From the NCBI RefSeq assembly GCF_030012565.1, contig NZ_CP124621.1, positions 682,001-746,000 of the forward strand: a stretch of DNA of 64,000 bases. The letters run 5' to 3'. The translations under genes and the position numbers were made by a program. Shown piece after piece: positions 34,446-44,032 of this stretch (its first letter is position 1; every line of letters starts with the position of its first letter). This DNA is from Mesomycoplasma ovipneumoniae. Lineage in GTDB: Bacteria; Bacillota_I; Bacilli_A; Mycoplasmatales; Metamycoplasmataceae. Below the pieces are notes generated by a model. That model ran no database searches. It was not told the origin of the DNA and saw only the letters and a program-made list of their open reading frames with translations.

Positions 34446-34556
34446 AGCAATTTTGATGATGCTCAAATTGATAAAGCAACTATCAAATTTTTAGACTGGA
34501 TTTACACAGCCAATATTCTTGCATGTGATAAAAAAAGCCAACTTGAGACTATATAA
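34446..34556 (+). pseudogene. Remnant of a solute-binding lipoprotein (middle part)
   Basis: 36 codons to TAA encode NFDDAQIDKATIKFLDWIYT and a short tail. This matches the segment INKAAIKFLEWLFTGQND of the sugar-binding lipoprotein at 44033-45865. A 15-nt T tract precedes it and no start is seen. It is a decayed fragment, perhaps the lost middle of the shortened gene directly downstream (34691). The rest of 34300-34690 holds no recognisable gene. Confidence 0.55.
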
Positions 34557-34640
34557 TATTAGAAAGTGATTATTTTTTACTTTTTGGCTCACAAAATGAA
34601 ATTTTAATAGAAAAATATAGTGATACTTGCATAATTATTT

Positions 34641-34649
34641 TGTTATAAT
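34641..34649 (+). promoter_or_regulatory. Extended -10 promoter of the short lipoprotein gene
   Basis: TGTTATAAT: a TG-n-TATAAT extended -10, 41 nt before the TTG start at 34691. Confidence 0.45.
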
Positions 34650-34690
34650 TTTATTTGCTTACTACTTTTCAATAAAAAATAGGAGAATAT

Positions 34691-35266
34691 TTGAAAGTAA
34701 AATTAAAAACCTTCATAGGTTCTAGCATGAGACTAGCTCCTATGTCTTTTTTGGTTGCTTGTAAAGTTCAAAGTAATGATGATGAAATCCTTTTCAAAGC
34801 TTCTCAAGGTTTGCTAAGACCATTTATGCAAGCTTTGACAGGAAAAAATCAATTGGTAACATATTATAAAAAAATCTTGAAAAATGATCAAGATTTTGTT
34901 GCTGTTAAATCTCAAGTTAACCAAGAAAATCCTAACAAATTAAAAAAATTAGAGCAAAAATACTTGCAAGAAATTAATTATCAACAAAACAAAAAAGGAA
35001 TCAGTGTAAAACAAACAGATAGTAGTAAGATTCACTGAAATCCTTATTTAAAAACGCTGAATTTAGCAAATTCAGTTATTATTTGGTTGAAATCAATGTT
35101 GAATTTTCTTAAATCACAAAATACTAGACTTGTCTGAAAAACTAAAAACAAAAGTATAGCACAAATTTCTAAAAAAATTAAAGATCTATTAGTTCAAAAT
35201 ATTCGGGTTAAAAATCCAATAATCACTAAGGCCAATAAAATTCTAGAACAATTGACGGTAGTTTAA
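34691..35266 (+). CDS. Shortened solute-binding lipoprotein with central deletion
   Basis: 191 residues with a TTG start after AGGAGAA. The lipobox FLVAC puts the lipid-modified Cys at position 24. It aligns with both ends of the 610-residue binding lipoprotein at 44033-45865: SQG..RP...GKNQ.L..YY.K..KND.DF at the N-terminus matches SQGPFWP...YGKNQKGLIPYYNQKFKDDPDF, and its last 75 residues (NSVIIWLKSMLNFLK) match SVIISMESMLNAFK near that protein's end. About 400 central residues, i.e. most of the ligand-binding fold, are absent. It may still be a surface lipoprotein, but transport function is unlikely. Confidence 0.68.
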
Positions 35267-35342
35267 AATCTGCTAATTAGTCAAAAAAGTCTATAAAAAT
35301 AGATACTTTTTATGAAAAATGATTAACTTATAAGGTTAGCTA

Positions 35343-36155
35343 ATGACAAAATTTGAAATGCTTTCTGTCTTTTGAAATACTAGAGTTGCCTTTATTGAAT
35401 TTTTAGGATCACTACTTTTAATATTTTTCTTTTTGACTTCAAAACATATTGTACATCAACTAAAGTCAAATATTTTTGTTTCAAGTTTTCTCTATACTCT
35501 TTCATTTTTTTCAGCACTTTTTATCGCTCAAGCAACTTCTGGATTTTTATCAAATTCAGACATCAAACCCTTTTTAATACCACAAATTGTGATATTTGAA
35601 TCAATTATCAAAGGTCTGACAAATTCTTTTACAGGAACATTACTTTATCAAGGTTATTTTTACATTTTTGCCAGTCAAATTTTAGGTGTTATTTTTGGTT
35701 ATTTGGCCTTCTTTTTATATACAAAAATGGTGAAAAATATCACAAAATATAAAGAGGATTTTCACAAAATAGTTATGGTTGAAAAAGTCCCTAAAATTAG
35801 CACTTATTTACAAAAAGAGATCTTTTTTGGTTCATTATTTGTCTTTATTTTAATGAGCATTCCAAGAATTCCATTTAGTGCAAATTTAACTTTATTTGAT
35901 CATCAGATTGTTTTATTTATCTTATTGGTCTTTTTCTTTATTATTAATACCAATACCGGTTTTATCAATTTTAATTTATGATCAACTTTAGTGATCATAC
36001 CTTACTTAGCAATGAGAAAAATTAATAATTTCAATATTAGACTTTATTTGTGGCAAATCATTATTAACATACTGACAACTATTTTAATACCCGTGATTTT
36101 AAGTCTAATATTTTTAGGTATTGCCAGTTCTTCAAACTTAAGTTTCAATTTATAA
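35343..36155 (+). CDS. Polytopic membrane protein, possibly a degenerate aquaporin-like protein
   Basis: 270 residues, with about six hydrophobic segments. The N-terminal EFLGSLLLIFFF, the later ATSGFLSNSDIKP and YIFASQILGVIFGYLAFFLY fall in the order and spacing of the GlpF/aquaporin family (EFLGT..L..F, SGAHLNPAVT, QxxGA). Neither NPA motif is present: the first position reads SNSD and the second INFN. The resemblance is mine by eye and could be chance in a Leu/Phe/Ile-rich protein. It lies between two lipoprotein genes, 20 bp before the M23-like one. Confidence 0.6.
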
Positions 36156-36175
36156 AATCTAACAAAGGAAAGAAA

Positions 36176-38521
36176 ATGTTTAGAAAAAAATACAAAAAAC
36201 TATTTTTAGGTGTACTAACTTCTGCTTTGTCCGTCTCCGTTGTTGTTTCTTGTGGAATAACCAATGACGCTAATGTATTTGCAAGTTCTACTAATTTAGA
36301 ATTGAACAAAAACCACCCTTACTATTCAATTTATGAACCACAATTTAATATTGATTTGTTTAAAACTAATAATTTAGAACAATTTATAACAGCAGAATTT
36401 GCTAAAGTGCCTTATCAAGTGCAAAATTCTAACTCCAAATTAATTAACATTAATCAAGACTTTCAAGTATCACATATTTCTGACTTACAGCAAATTAATT
36501 CTAACAATCAAATAGTTCAACCAACAGTTGAGAATAACACTTTAACTTTAGATCAAGCTAAAGTGGAAATCAGAAATTTCAAGCAAAATAAATTGGCAAA
36601 TCGCTTTATCAAATTAAATTTAGATTTACAAGGCTTAGAATCCAAAGCTAAACAAATGAAAATAAACCTAAATAATTTCTATTATGAAATAAACTATAAT
36701 CAAATTCAAGAAAATAATGATGACACAAGAATTTTAGATATTCCTATTACTATTAGATATTATAATGCTGATGACAAACAAAACCCTTACAAGCGAGAAA
36801 ATTTTATTACAATTTATAAACAAATTAGCGGTTTTGCCCCAAATAAATCAAAGCAAGATAATATTAATAAAACCAAAATGATCAGCAAAATAGACTATAA
36901 AAATAAAGTTAATGTTTCTGTTTATAGTGTGCTAGAAAATTTAAATTCTAAAGAAGAAATCAAAGGTGATACTGATACATTAATTAGAACTAAATATCTT
37001 GATAAACAGCTAAAAGATATTGATTTGTTTACGGTAGAAATCCCTGAAAATACTAAAAGTCAATATTATCTAAAAGATGTTAGGCTAGGTGAAGATCTAA
37101 AATCTATTTTAGTGACTGTTGTGACAACCACAGGCAGTGGGCAAAATGCTTACAGTACAGAAAAAGTCTATAAAATTGAAGGCTTTAAGCAACTAAATCA
37201 ACAGGAAGTTCAGCAACTATTTAAAAAATATTTAAAAGTTCAAGTCAAAGGTGGTATTAGTTTTTTTAACTATGATTTTGCCAATGTCAATAAAGATGAT
37301 TTTGTAACTAACTTTGATAAAAATAGCTTTTTTGATATTAAAATTAATATTTCAGAAAAAACTAATGATACTAGTTTAGCTCCATACACAACTAAGGCTA
37401 AAATTAGCTTTAAATCAAAAAGTTCTATTTTCCAGGATTTTGACATTGAGGATTTTAATATTGGAGTACCAAAATTTGTTCCCCTATTTGATTCATCAAC
37501 CTCATTATTAAATAGAAATCAAATTTTTTCACCTTATAATGCTTCAGTTTATATACCAGAATTAGAAAGAAGAAATATTGGTGAAATTAGCAATAGTATT
37601 AATGAAGAGAGCAAATCTTTTGTAACTTCTGGTGGTTACAAAGAATTTCGTACTTTCTATACTGATAATAAATTAACTCAGGCCGTTCACTATGGTGAAG
37701 ATGTCTTAGTACCAAGTGGTCTACCGCTAAAAACTTTTTCAAAATCAAAATTACTAGGGGCTTACTACTTACCAAATCAAGGGGCTGCTGAAGGAATTGG
37801 AACTACCGTTGCATTACAAGTTGATGTTAAGGACTTAGAAATTAGCCAAGAAACTAAAGACAAATATTTGCGTAATGTAGATGCTGTTGTTTTCTTTTTT
37901 ATCCACTTAGACAATAATACACTTTCACTTTTAGGTCAAACAGCACAAGTTGAACAAGGTAATAAAAATACTTCAAGAATAGCAACGTATCTAAAAGATG
38001 CTAGTCCGATTAGTCCAAAAGAATTAGAAAAAAATACTACTTTTGGTACAATTGGACAAATGACTAACAATGGTGGTTGATCACCGCACGTTCACATTGA
38101 AGCTTACCCAATTAGATATGAAATCAAAAATGGTAAAAAAGTATTTGCCGAAAAATTTTTAAATCAGAAATATTTGCTTGAACCACAAAGAAATATTAGA
38201 ATAGCACCAAACCGTATTAATAAATATATCGATGTAGATAAGCAAAATAAGCAAATTATTAACTTAACCAGTCTTAAAGCTGCGGGTGTACAAATTGAAC
38301 AAAGCAAAGACATTAACTTAGTTGATAATAGTGGGAAAGATACTAAAAAACTTGACACACAATTTAAGGGTTATAAAAACAGAGATTACACTAAATCAAT
38401 CGAGGATTTATTTATCAGAAATCAGGCATTAGATCCAAATATATTTTTCCAATTTCGTGATGATAAATCCTCGCGAGTAAGACTGGATAACTTATTTACA
38501 AAAGCTAAACAAAATAGTTAA
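36176..38521 (+). CDS. Lipoprotein with C-terminal M23-like peptidase domain
   Basis: 781 residues. The signal peptide ends in VVVSC with the lipid-modified Cys at position 26, so it is exported and membrane anchored. The C-terminal third carries the two M23/LytM zinc motifs: HYGED (H505...D509, the HxGxD form) followed by VLVPSGLPL, and HVHIE (H638, H640, the HxHxE form of the final histidine motif). M23 enzymes usually cut peptidoglycan bridges, which this wall-less cell lacks, so the target would be host or foreign wall peptides, or the fold is reused. About 460 N-terminal residues have no recognised domain. AAAGGAAAG precedes the ATG. Confidence 0.78.
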
Positions 38522-38564
38522 AAACTAAAAGATAAAAACACAAAGTTTGCTGTTGAATTTTTAT

Positions 38565-39137
38565 CCCGAGTTTGCCGTTTAATGAGATAATCATAAAAAA
38601 GTGTCCTGGTTTATTAGTTTTGGACACTTTTTTAACTTTTTTGGCAAACCCAGAAAAAATAACTATCAAAGCAAAAAAACTAAATTTTAAATCTACCACT
38701 CATGAATCCAAAATCTACTTATTAATAAAATAAGGCTAACTAAAAAAGGCTAAATTTTAACTTAAAAAGCAAAATTATGAAATGTTTAAACTACCTTTTT
38801 TAGTTAAAACGCTTACAAAAACAATAAAAAAACAACTACTATTTAAACTCAATGCAAATAGAAAACTCGTTTTTATTTGCAGCGAGCCTAAAAAAATATA
38901 TGAAGTTTTGAAAGAACAATAACCAAAAGCCTTAAATTTGTAGATTTCTAAACGGTCAAATTTAAGGCATCCCATCATATTTAAAAATATAATGGATAAT
39001 TCGCATTTTCTGATTTTTTTATGGTAAAAACATAACTAATTCCCCCTTAATTCTAATCTCAAAATTTATTAATTTATTCTTAGTGACTCTATTATAACAG
39101 AATTTTATTTTTGACCAAGCATTTTTTTTTTTTTTTT
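38565..39137 (-). mobile_element. Small non-autonomous element, copy C (truncated)
   Basis: Starts with CCCGAGTTTGCCGTTTAATG and keeps the family core: two hairpins (for example ctcaatgcaaata 38848-38860 with 38874-38886), minus-strand promoter (gaccaa 39113-39118, attata 39091-39096, 16-nt spacer) and a T16 tract. It carries about 130 bp of extra sequence near its left end. The other IS-like arm beyond the T tract is missing, so it can no longer move. It directly follows the M23-like lipoprotein and supplies its terminator. Confidence 0.75.
38595..38633 (+). terminator. Terminator inside element C
   Basis: 12-bp stem aaaaaagtgtcc/ggacactttttt (38595-38606 with 38622-38633). It is built from the arm sequence of the small element and lies 75 nt after the M23-like lipoprotein stop, so the insertion appears to provide that gene's terminator. 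Confidence 0.6.
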
Positions 39138-39180
39138 AGAACAAATTTTGCGGGCTAATGAATAAAGTCGCTAAAACAAC

Positions 39181-39210
39181 AAAAAAACCCACAAATTCGT
39201 GGGTTTTTTG
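39181..39210. terminator. Terminator of the ascorbate-type PTS operon
   Basis: Stem cccac/gtggg (39188-39192 with 39199-39203) with A/T runs on both sides, 3' of the EIIA gene on the minus strand. Confidence 0.8.
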
Positions 39211-39231
39211 CTTCAAATTTTAAAGAAAAAA

Positions 39232-39711
39232 TTATGAATTAAGGTATTTTGAAAAATCAACTTTTTCAAGGATGGCGATTATTTCTTCTTTTGATGTAGC
39301 TTTAATAATTTTGTCAATATTATCAACATCTTCAAAAGCGGCAACTATCTGGGGCAGGGCAACTGCGGTGTGAATATCAGCACTTGTTGCGCCAAGAGTT
39401 ATTAAAATTTGAACAGGACGGCTATCTTGGTCAAAATAAAAAGGCTTATCAAAGACAACAAGTGAAAAACAGTCTTTAAATACGTCTTTTCCAGCTTCAG
39501 CATGAGGCATTGCCAAAAAAGGTGCTAATATATAATAAGGTCCGTGTTCGATTGTTGAGTTGACTATCGACTCGACATAATTAGGGCTTATTAAGTTTTT
39601 TTCAATAAGCGGCTGACATGAGACTGCAATTGCTTCTTGCCAGGTTTGGGCTTTTTGATTAATTAAAATTGAATCATTTTCAATTAAATTTGTGAGTAAA
39701 TTAACTGACAT
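39232..39711 (-). CDS. ulaC: PTS EIIA, ascorbate/mannitol-fructose type
   Basis: 159 residues. EIIA accepts phosphate from HPr and passes it to EIIB. The active His is H70 in FLAMPHAEAG, in the EIIA-2 fold shared by fructose, mannitol and ascorbate (UlaC) enzymes. The linked EIIB and UlaA-like EIIC favour ascorbate type, though the true sugar in mycoplasmas is not proven. GGAGAAAATC lies before the ATG. 32 bp separate it from the EIIB gene. Confidence 0.88.
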   Translation of the reverse strand: MSVNLLTNLIENDSILINQKAQTWQEAIAVSCQPLIEKNLISPNYVESIVNSTIEHGPYYILAPFLAMPHAEAGKDVFKDCFSLVVFDKPFYFDQDSRPVQILITLGATSADIHTAVALPQIVAAFEDVDNIDKIIKATSKEEIIAILEKVDFSKYLNS

Positions 39712-39743
39712 AAGATTTTCTCCTAAATCAAAAAAAGATAAAT

Positions 39744-40034
39744 CTAAACAAGTTGCTCAAGAACTGGACTTAGTGCAGATTTAATTTCATTTTCGTCCAT
39801 TAAATTAGTTACACCAACAATTTTAGCTTTTTGATTTGGATTAAACTCGCTAACAAGATGTTTTGAGGCGATAATTATATCCACTGAATTGGTTAGTCCT
39901 TTTGACTGACCCATTGAAAGGGCCTCAACAGAAGCTTCAACCCCTAATTCCTTTACTATTTTTTGAACTTTCAACTTAATTATCATTGAAGTTCCCATTC
40001 CATTTCCACATGCAGCAACAATTTTTAATGACAT
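39744..40034 (-). CDS. ulaB: PTS EIIB, ascorbate type
   Basis: 96 residues from the ATG at 40034, preceded by GGAG at normal spacing; a longer upstream frame has no ribosome site. EIIB carries the phosphocysteine: C9 in AACGNGMGTS, the P-loop-like motif of the lactose/ascorbate EIIB class. It passes phosphate to the sugar during uptake by EIIC. Confidence 0.88.
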   Translation of the reverse strand: MSLKIVAACGNGMGTSMIIKLKVQKIVKELGVEASVEALSMGQSKGLTNSVDIIIASKHLVSEFNPNQKAKIVGVTNLMDENEIKSALSPVLEQLV

Positions 40035-40124
40035 AATTACTCCTTTTTTTAGTACAGACAGACAAACAAAAATAATTTTTAATACTATTTCAAAATTATA
40101 TAACAATTTTGCAAAAAGCAAATA

Positions 40125-40160
40125 AAAAAATCTCGGTTTTTGCAAGAACCGAGATTTTTT
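40125..40160 (-). terminator. Hairpin between EIIC and EIIB genes
   Basis: Stem aaaaaatctcggtt/aaccgagatttttt around 40125-40160. It sits after the EIIC stop and before the EIIB start, so it may reduce read-through, giving unequal amounts of EIIC and EIIB/EIIA, or end the first transcript. Confidence 0.6.
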
Positions 40161-40195
40161 GTACTAAAAGTATAAAAATGTTAAAAACTAAATAA

Positions 40196-41965
40196 TTAGG
40201 CTTGTTTTTCAACTAAATCAACATTGACTTTCAGTAATTTTTGCAGTCATGTTTTTTTAGTTTGTTTTGTTGAGTCAACTCCTTGGGCTAAAAGAATTAG
40301 ACCAATCATTCCAACAAAAACAGTAATTCAACCTAAAACATAGTGGAATTGACCGATAATTAGACTAAGCCCGAAGAAAAGGTTTCAGTCACCCATTCCT
40401 AAAAATCCGGTTGTAACTGGATTTTGAAGAACTGGATTTCCAGCATTATCTTGAAGAACAGGAATTCCAACATCAACAATATTTTGGACCAATTTTAGAC
40501 CAAATGAAATTACAATAATTTCAAAAAATCCAATAATTGCCGGAACAATAAAGGCAGCTTTTCAACCACCAGAGGCATTAGCATAAACTCCCATTGCTCC
40601 TGAGTTGAAAAAGAGTGTAATAAAGAGTGGAATTGCAACTAGTGAGTAGTTATTTCCTGGAATTGCAGCAAGTCCAACTGCGATAAAGACAGCTAAAAAT
40701 TGTCCAAAAACTCCACCAAGGAACCCGTAAGTAACGGCATTAATTGAAAATCCATAAGTAGCGGCAATGTCAACTGCAACAACAGCACCAGGAATTACTT
40801 TTTCAGAAATTCCGTGGAATGACTGTTGTAATTCAGTAACAAACATTCTAACACCAGTCATAATTGCAATTAAGGCAGCAATTATTCTGAGTACTCCACC
40901 AAAAATTATGAGAACAAAGTTTGCGCCACTATATGATCCATTTCAAGCAGCACCAATTTTCTCCGCTTGCCCAGCAAAGCCACTGTAAGTAGAATTAAGA
41001 GTATTTTCTATACCGTGGTAGCCAATAATTATCGCAAATAAAACTGCAAAGAGAAATAGCATAATTATTGTTTGGGTGAAAATGTTATCTTCAAAAATTT
41101 TGAGTGACTGAGGTAATTTACGATTTTCAGCACTGTGCTCTTTGTTTCCAAAAAAGCGACCCATTTTGTAGCTAGTAAATAAGGTAAGCATTTGTTGGTG
41201 GCCAACAGCAAAACCAGCATTTTGGGTAACAAGGTTAGTTATTTTTAAGGTAGCTACTGACGAAGTTGCCCAGTAAATTCCTAAAAATAAACCTGAAATA
41301 AGTACAAGTCCGACCTGAGATCCAGCAGAAATTGCCCCATCGTCAAGAAGCGGAATTGAACGGAATAAAATCATATATAAAAGTGCGGTAACAACTGTTG
41401 ATTGCTGGAGCATAATATGTCCGGTAATCACAATTGAATTTGTGTTAGTGAACCTTTTTGCTAAAACCATCAAAATATTAACAATAAAAGCAGCAATGAA
41501 GGTGAAAGATGCTAAGGTAAGAAAGTTATTCGCCTTTCCAAAGCCTGTTTGAAGAAAATTCTCAGCAGAAGTCCAACCTAAATAAGGATCAAGCGGAACA
41601 ACACCACCGGATTTAATATCTCCAATTGCGCGAAAAACTGGAGCAGCCATGCCGACTAGCGCACTTGCTCCAATTGCCAAAAGTAAAATTCCAATGGCTG
41701 TTTTCAAGGCCCCAAGAATTGCATCTCTGGCACCACGGCCTAAAACAAGATAACCAACAAAAACCAAAGACCCAAGCAAAAGTGGATTTTGTCTTAAATA
41801 GTTATCAAGATAAACTACTCGAACAAGGAAAACCAAGGCAGTTGAAAAACTCTCGCCATTGTGACCCATTCGAACACCCAGGGTGATCCCGATAATTAAA
41901 AGGTTAACAAACAAGAAAATAAGTAGGCCAAAAAGTAATTTATTATTTTTTTTACTAAGCGACAT
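40196..41965 (-). CDS. ulaA: PTS EIIC, ascorbate type (UlaA-like)
   Basis: 589 residues, longer than E. coli UlaA (about 465). Around ten hydrophobic segments. Family phrases include NPLLLGSLVFVGYLVLGRG near the N-terminus, GHIMLQQSTVV, AVGHQQM and the SINAVTYGFLGGVFGQ region. It forms the membrane channel of the PTS and carries the sugar in for phosphorylation by EIIB. Extra sequence lies in a cytosolic loop (NKEHSAENRKLPQSLKIFEDN) and at the C-terminus. TGA is Trp at several points. AAAGGAAA precedes the ATG. Confidence 0.88.
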
Positions 41966-42036
41966 TTTATTTCCTTTCTTAAAATTTTTTTTAAAAATTT
42001 AAACTAACAAAATAGTTTTGTTAGAATTTAAAATCG

Positions 42037-43098
42037 CTAGATTTTAAAGGTTTTTTTGAGTTCTAATACGTACTCAGGAAGAATTGACGGATCAAATTTT
42101 CGCGGCTGATCAAAGGTCAATATTTCGGCTGGATTGTTAATCAGAATATCATCAATTGCTTCTTGACTAACGCCAACTTGTCTTAAAAGTGGAATAAACC
42201 GATCAAAAAGATAAGCAAATCCATGGCTCATTTTCCCTTTTATCATTCCGTAGTTTTTCTGATATAAAACCCGGCCTGCATCAAGTGATAAAGTAATATG
42301 CTTTTGGAGTCCAAGATCAACTAGATATTTAATGTTTTCAGCAAGAGTTGCATCAGTATAATACTTAACGCGATCAGGGCCATCAAAACACAAACTTACA
42401 CCTAATTCCTTTATTATTTTTGCATAATAATACTTGTCAGGATTTTTATTTAAGTGTGAAAGTTGAATTTTACGCGGATTAGCACCAAAATCAATTAAAT
42501 ATTTAGCAGCCTCATAAGCCATTGTTCCTAGTTGGGTGTGAACCAAAATTGGCGCACCGGTTTCAATTGAGGCTCTTGCGGCAACCTCGAGTGATTTTAA
42601 CTCAAGACGATCAATTGCACCATAACCTGTTCCGGCTTTAATTATTCCCGCTTTTGCCTTTGAACGTTTAACAACTGGGCCAGAATAATTATACTCATCC
42701 ATTCCTTGGGTTATTTCGGCAACAACCATTTTGGTAATTTCATCAGTTGGAACAAGCGCGAGTCAAGAAGCGCCTTTGTCATAAAAAGCGGCCTTGTGAA
42801 AACCGGTGGACATAATAATATGCACTTTACCAGCTAATTCCTGGGCGATTTCGAGCATGCGATAAACATCTCTACCAACATTTGGCGGGTCCATTGTTAC
42901 CAATGTTTTCCCGCCACGAGCTGCAAATTCGAGCGATTCGGCAATTGCAGCTTCGCTTGAAAGCATCACAAAATCAGGGTGTTCGTGAGCTTCAGGACCA
43001 TAATTTTTAATTAAATGGTCATGACAGTCAACGACTCCTAACTCTGAGGGACAAATATCTCCTAAAACAGTTCTAGAAAATTTTTCCGTATTTTGCAT
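42037..43098 (-). CDS. Phosphotriesterase-family lactonase/hydrolase linked to the PTS
   Basis: 353 residues from the ATG at 43098. Amidohydrolase-fold phosphotriesterase-like protein: metal-binding DCHDH at the N-terminus (HxH), STGFHKAAFY, the bridging Lys in GIIKAGTG, HTQLGT and SHLNKNPD histidines, and SLDAGR for the last metal Asp. Relatives are lactonases on sugar or acyl-homoserine lactones. In E. coli the matching step after ascorbate PTS is the UlaG lactonase; here this unrelated hydrolase sits first in the operon and could open the phosphorylated lactone. That role is inferred from context only. Confidence 0.8.
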
Positions 43099-43267
43099 TA
43101 AAAATTTTTTCCCTTTCTTTAGTTTTAAAGTCAACACTTAACAAATAAAATTTGTTTTTAAAATATATTTTTTATTATACCACTTTTTTAACAGAATGTG
43201 AAAAAAGCAAAACAAAAAATGTTTTGCGATTATAAATAACTATATTAAGCTTCGTTAAGCTTCTTTG

Positions 43268-43335
43268 AAAATATAAAATCCGTATTATTTTAACAAAAAA
43301 ATAAAAAATAAAAAATAAAAATTTTTGGAATTTTT
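43268..43335. repeat. Left target-site duplication of element D
   Basis: About 68 bp that recur imperfectly at 43885-43948 (shared gtattatttta and aaatttt blocks). Explained as a long target duplication. Confidence 0.7.
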
Positions 43336-43884
43336 CTGAGTTTGGCAGTTCGATGGCAAAAATTCAGTTTTTATTGAGTATAAAAACACAAAAATACCGC
43401 TAAATCCGTATTTTTTGACGGTAAAACCTTAATCTTTATTATTTTAAAATTACACTTTTGCAAAAAAAAAAAAAAAATGCTTGGTCAAAAATAAAATTAT
43501 GTTACAATAACTCTCAATTAAGAATAATTAATAAATGAATATTAGAATTAAGGAGGAATTAGTTATGTTTTTTGCCATACTAAAATCAGATAGTGCGGAT
43601 TATCCATTATATTTTTAAATATGATGGAATGCCTTAAATTTACCCGTTTAGAAATCTAAAATTTATGGCTTTTAATTATTGTTCTTTCAAAACTTCATAT
43701 ATTTTTTTAGGCTCAGTTTAAATAAAAACGAGTTTTCTATTTGCATTGAGTTTAAATAGCAGTTGTATTTTTTTATGATTTTGCCAGTGTTTTAAAGTAG
43801 GTAATTAACTTTTGGCAAAAAAGTTAAAAAGCTAAAAACCGGACAATTTTTTTAAGATTACCTCACCAAACTGAGAAACTCGGG
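43336..43884 (+). mobile_element. Small non-autonomous element, copy D
   Basis: 549 bp from CTGAGTTTGGCAGTTCGATGG to the inverse of CCCGAGTTTCTCAGTTTGGTG. Contains an A16 tract, promoter TTGGTC (43481-43486) with a 16-nt spacer and extended -10 TGTTACAAT (43503-43508 hexamer), then GGAGG-ATG and the two family hairpins. A 17-codon frame starts at the ATG (43564). It lies between the PTS operon and the sugar-binding lipoprotein gene, reading toward the latter's 3' end. Confidence 0.8.
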
Positions 43885-43948
43885 AAAATATATAAAATGC
43901 GTATTATTTTAAGAAAAAAATAAAAACTAAAAATTTTGCGAATTTTTA
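43885..43948. repeat. Right target-site duplication of element D
   Basis: Partner of 43268-43335, with several substitutions and small indels. Confidence 0.7.
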
Positions 43949-43972
43949 GTTTTTACAAACAGCAGAATTTCT

Positions 43973-44013
<41 letters not shown>

Positions 44014-44032
44014 TTACCGCTAATTTAAGTTT

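Noticed and set aside
43564-43617. 17-codon frame after the GGAGG-ATG in element D
   Set aside because: The other copies have unrelated frames of about 4-9 codons at the same ATG, so no peptide is conserved. Not listed as a gene.
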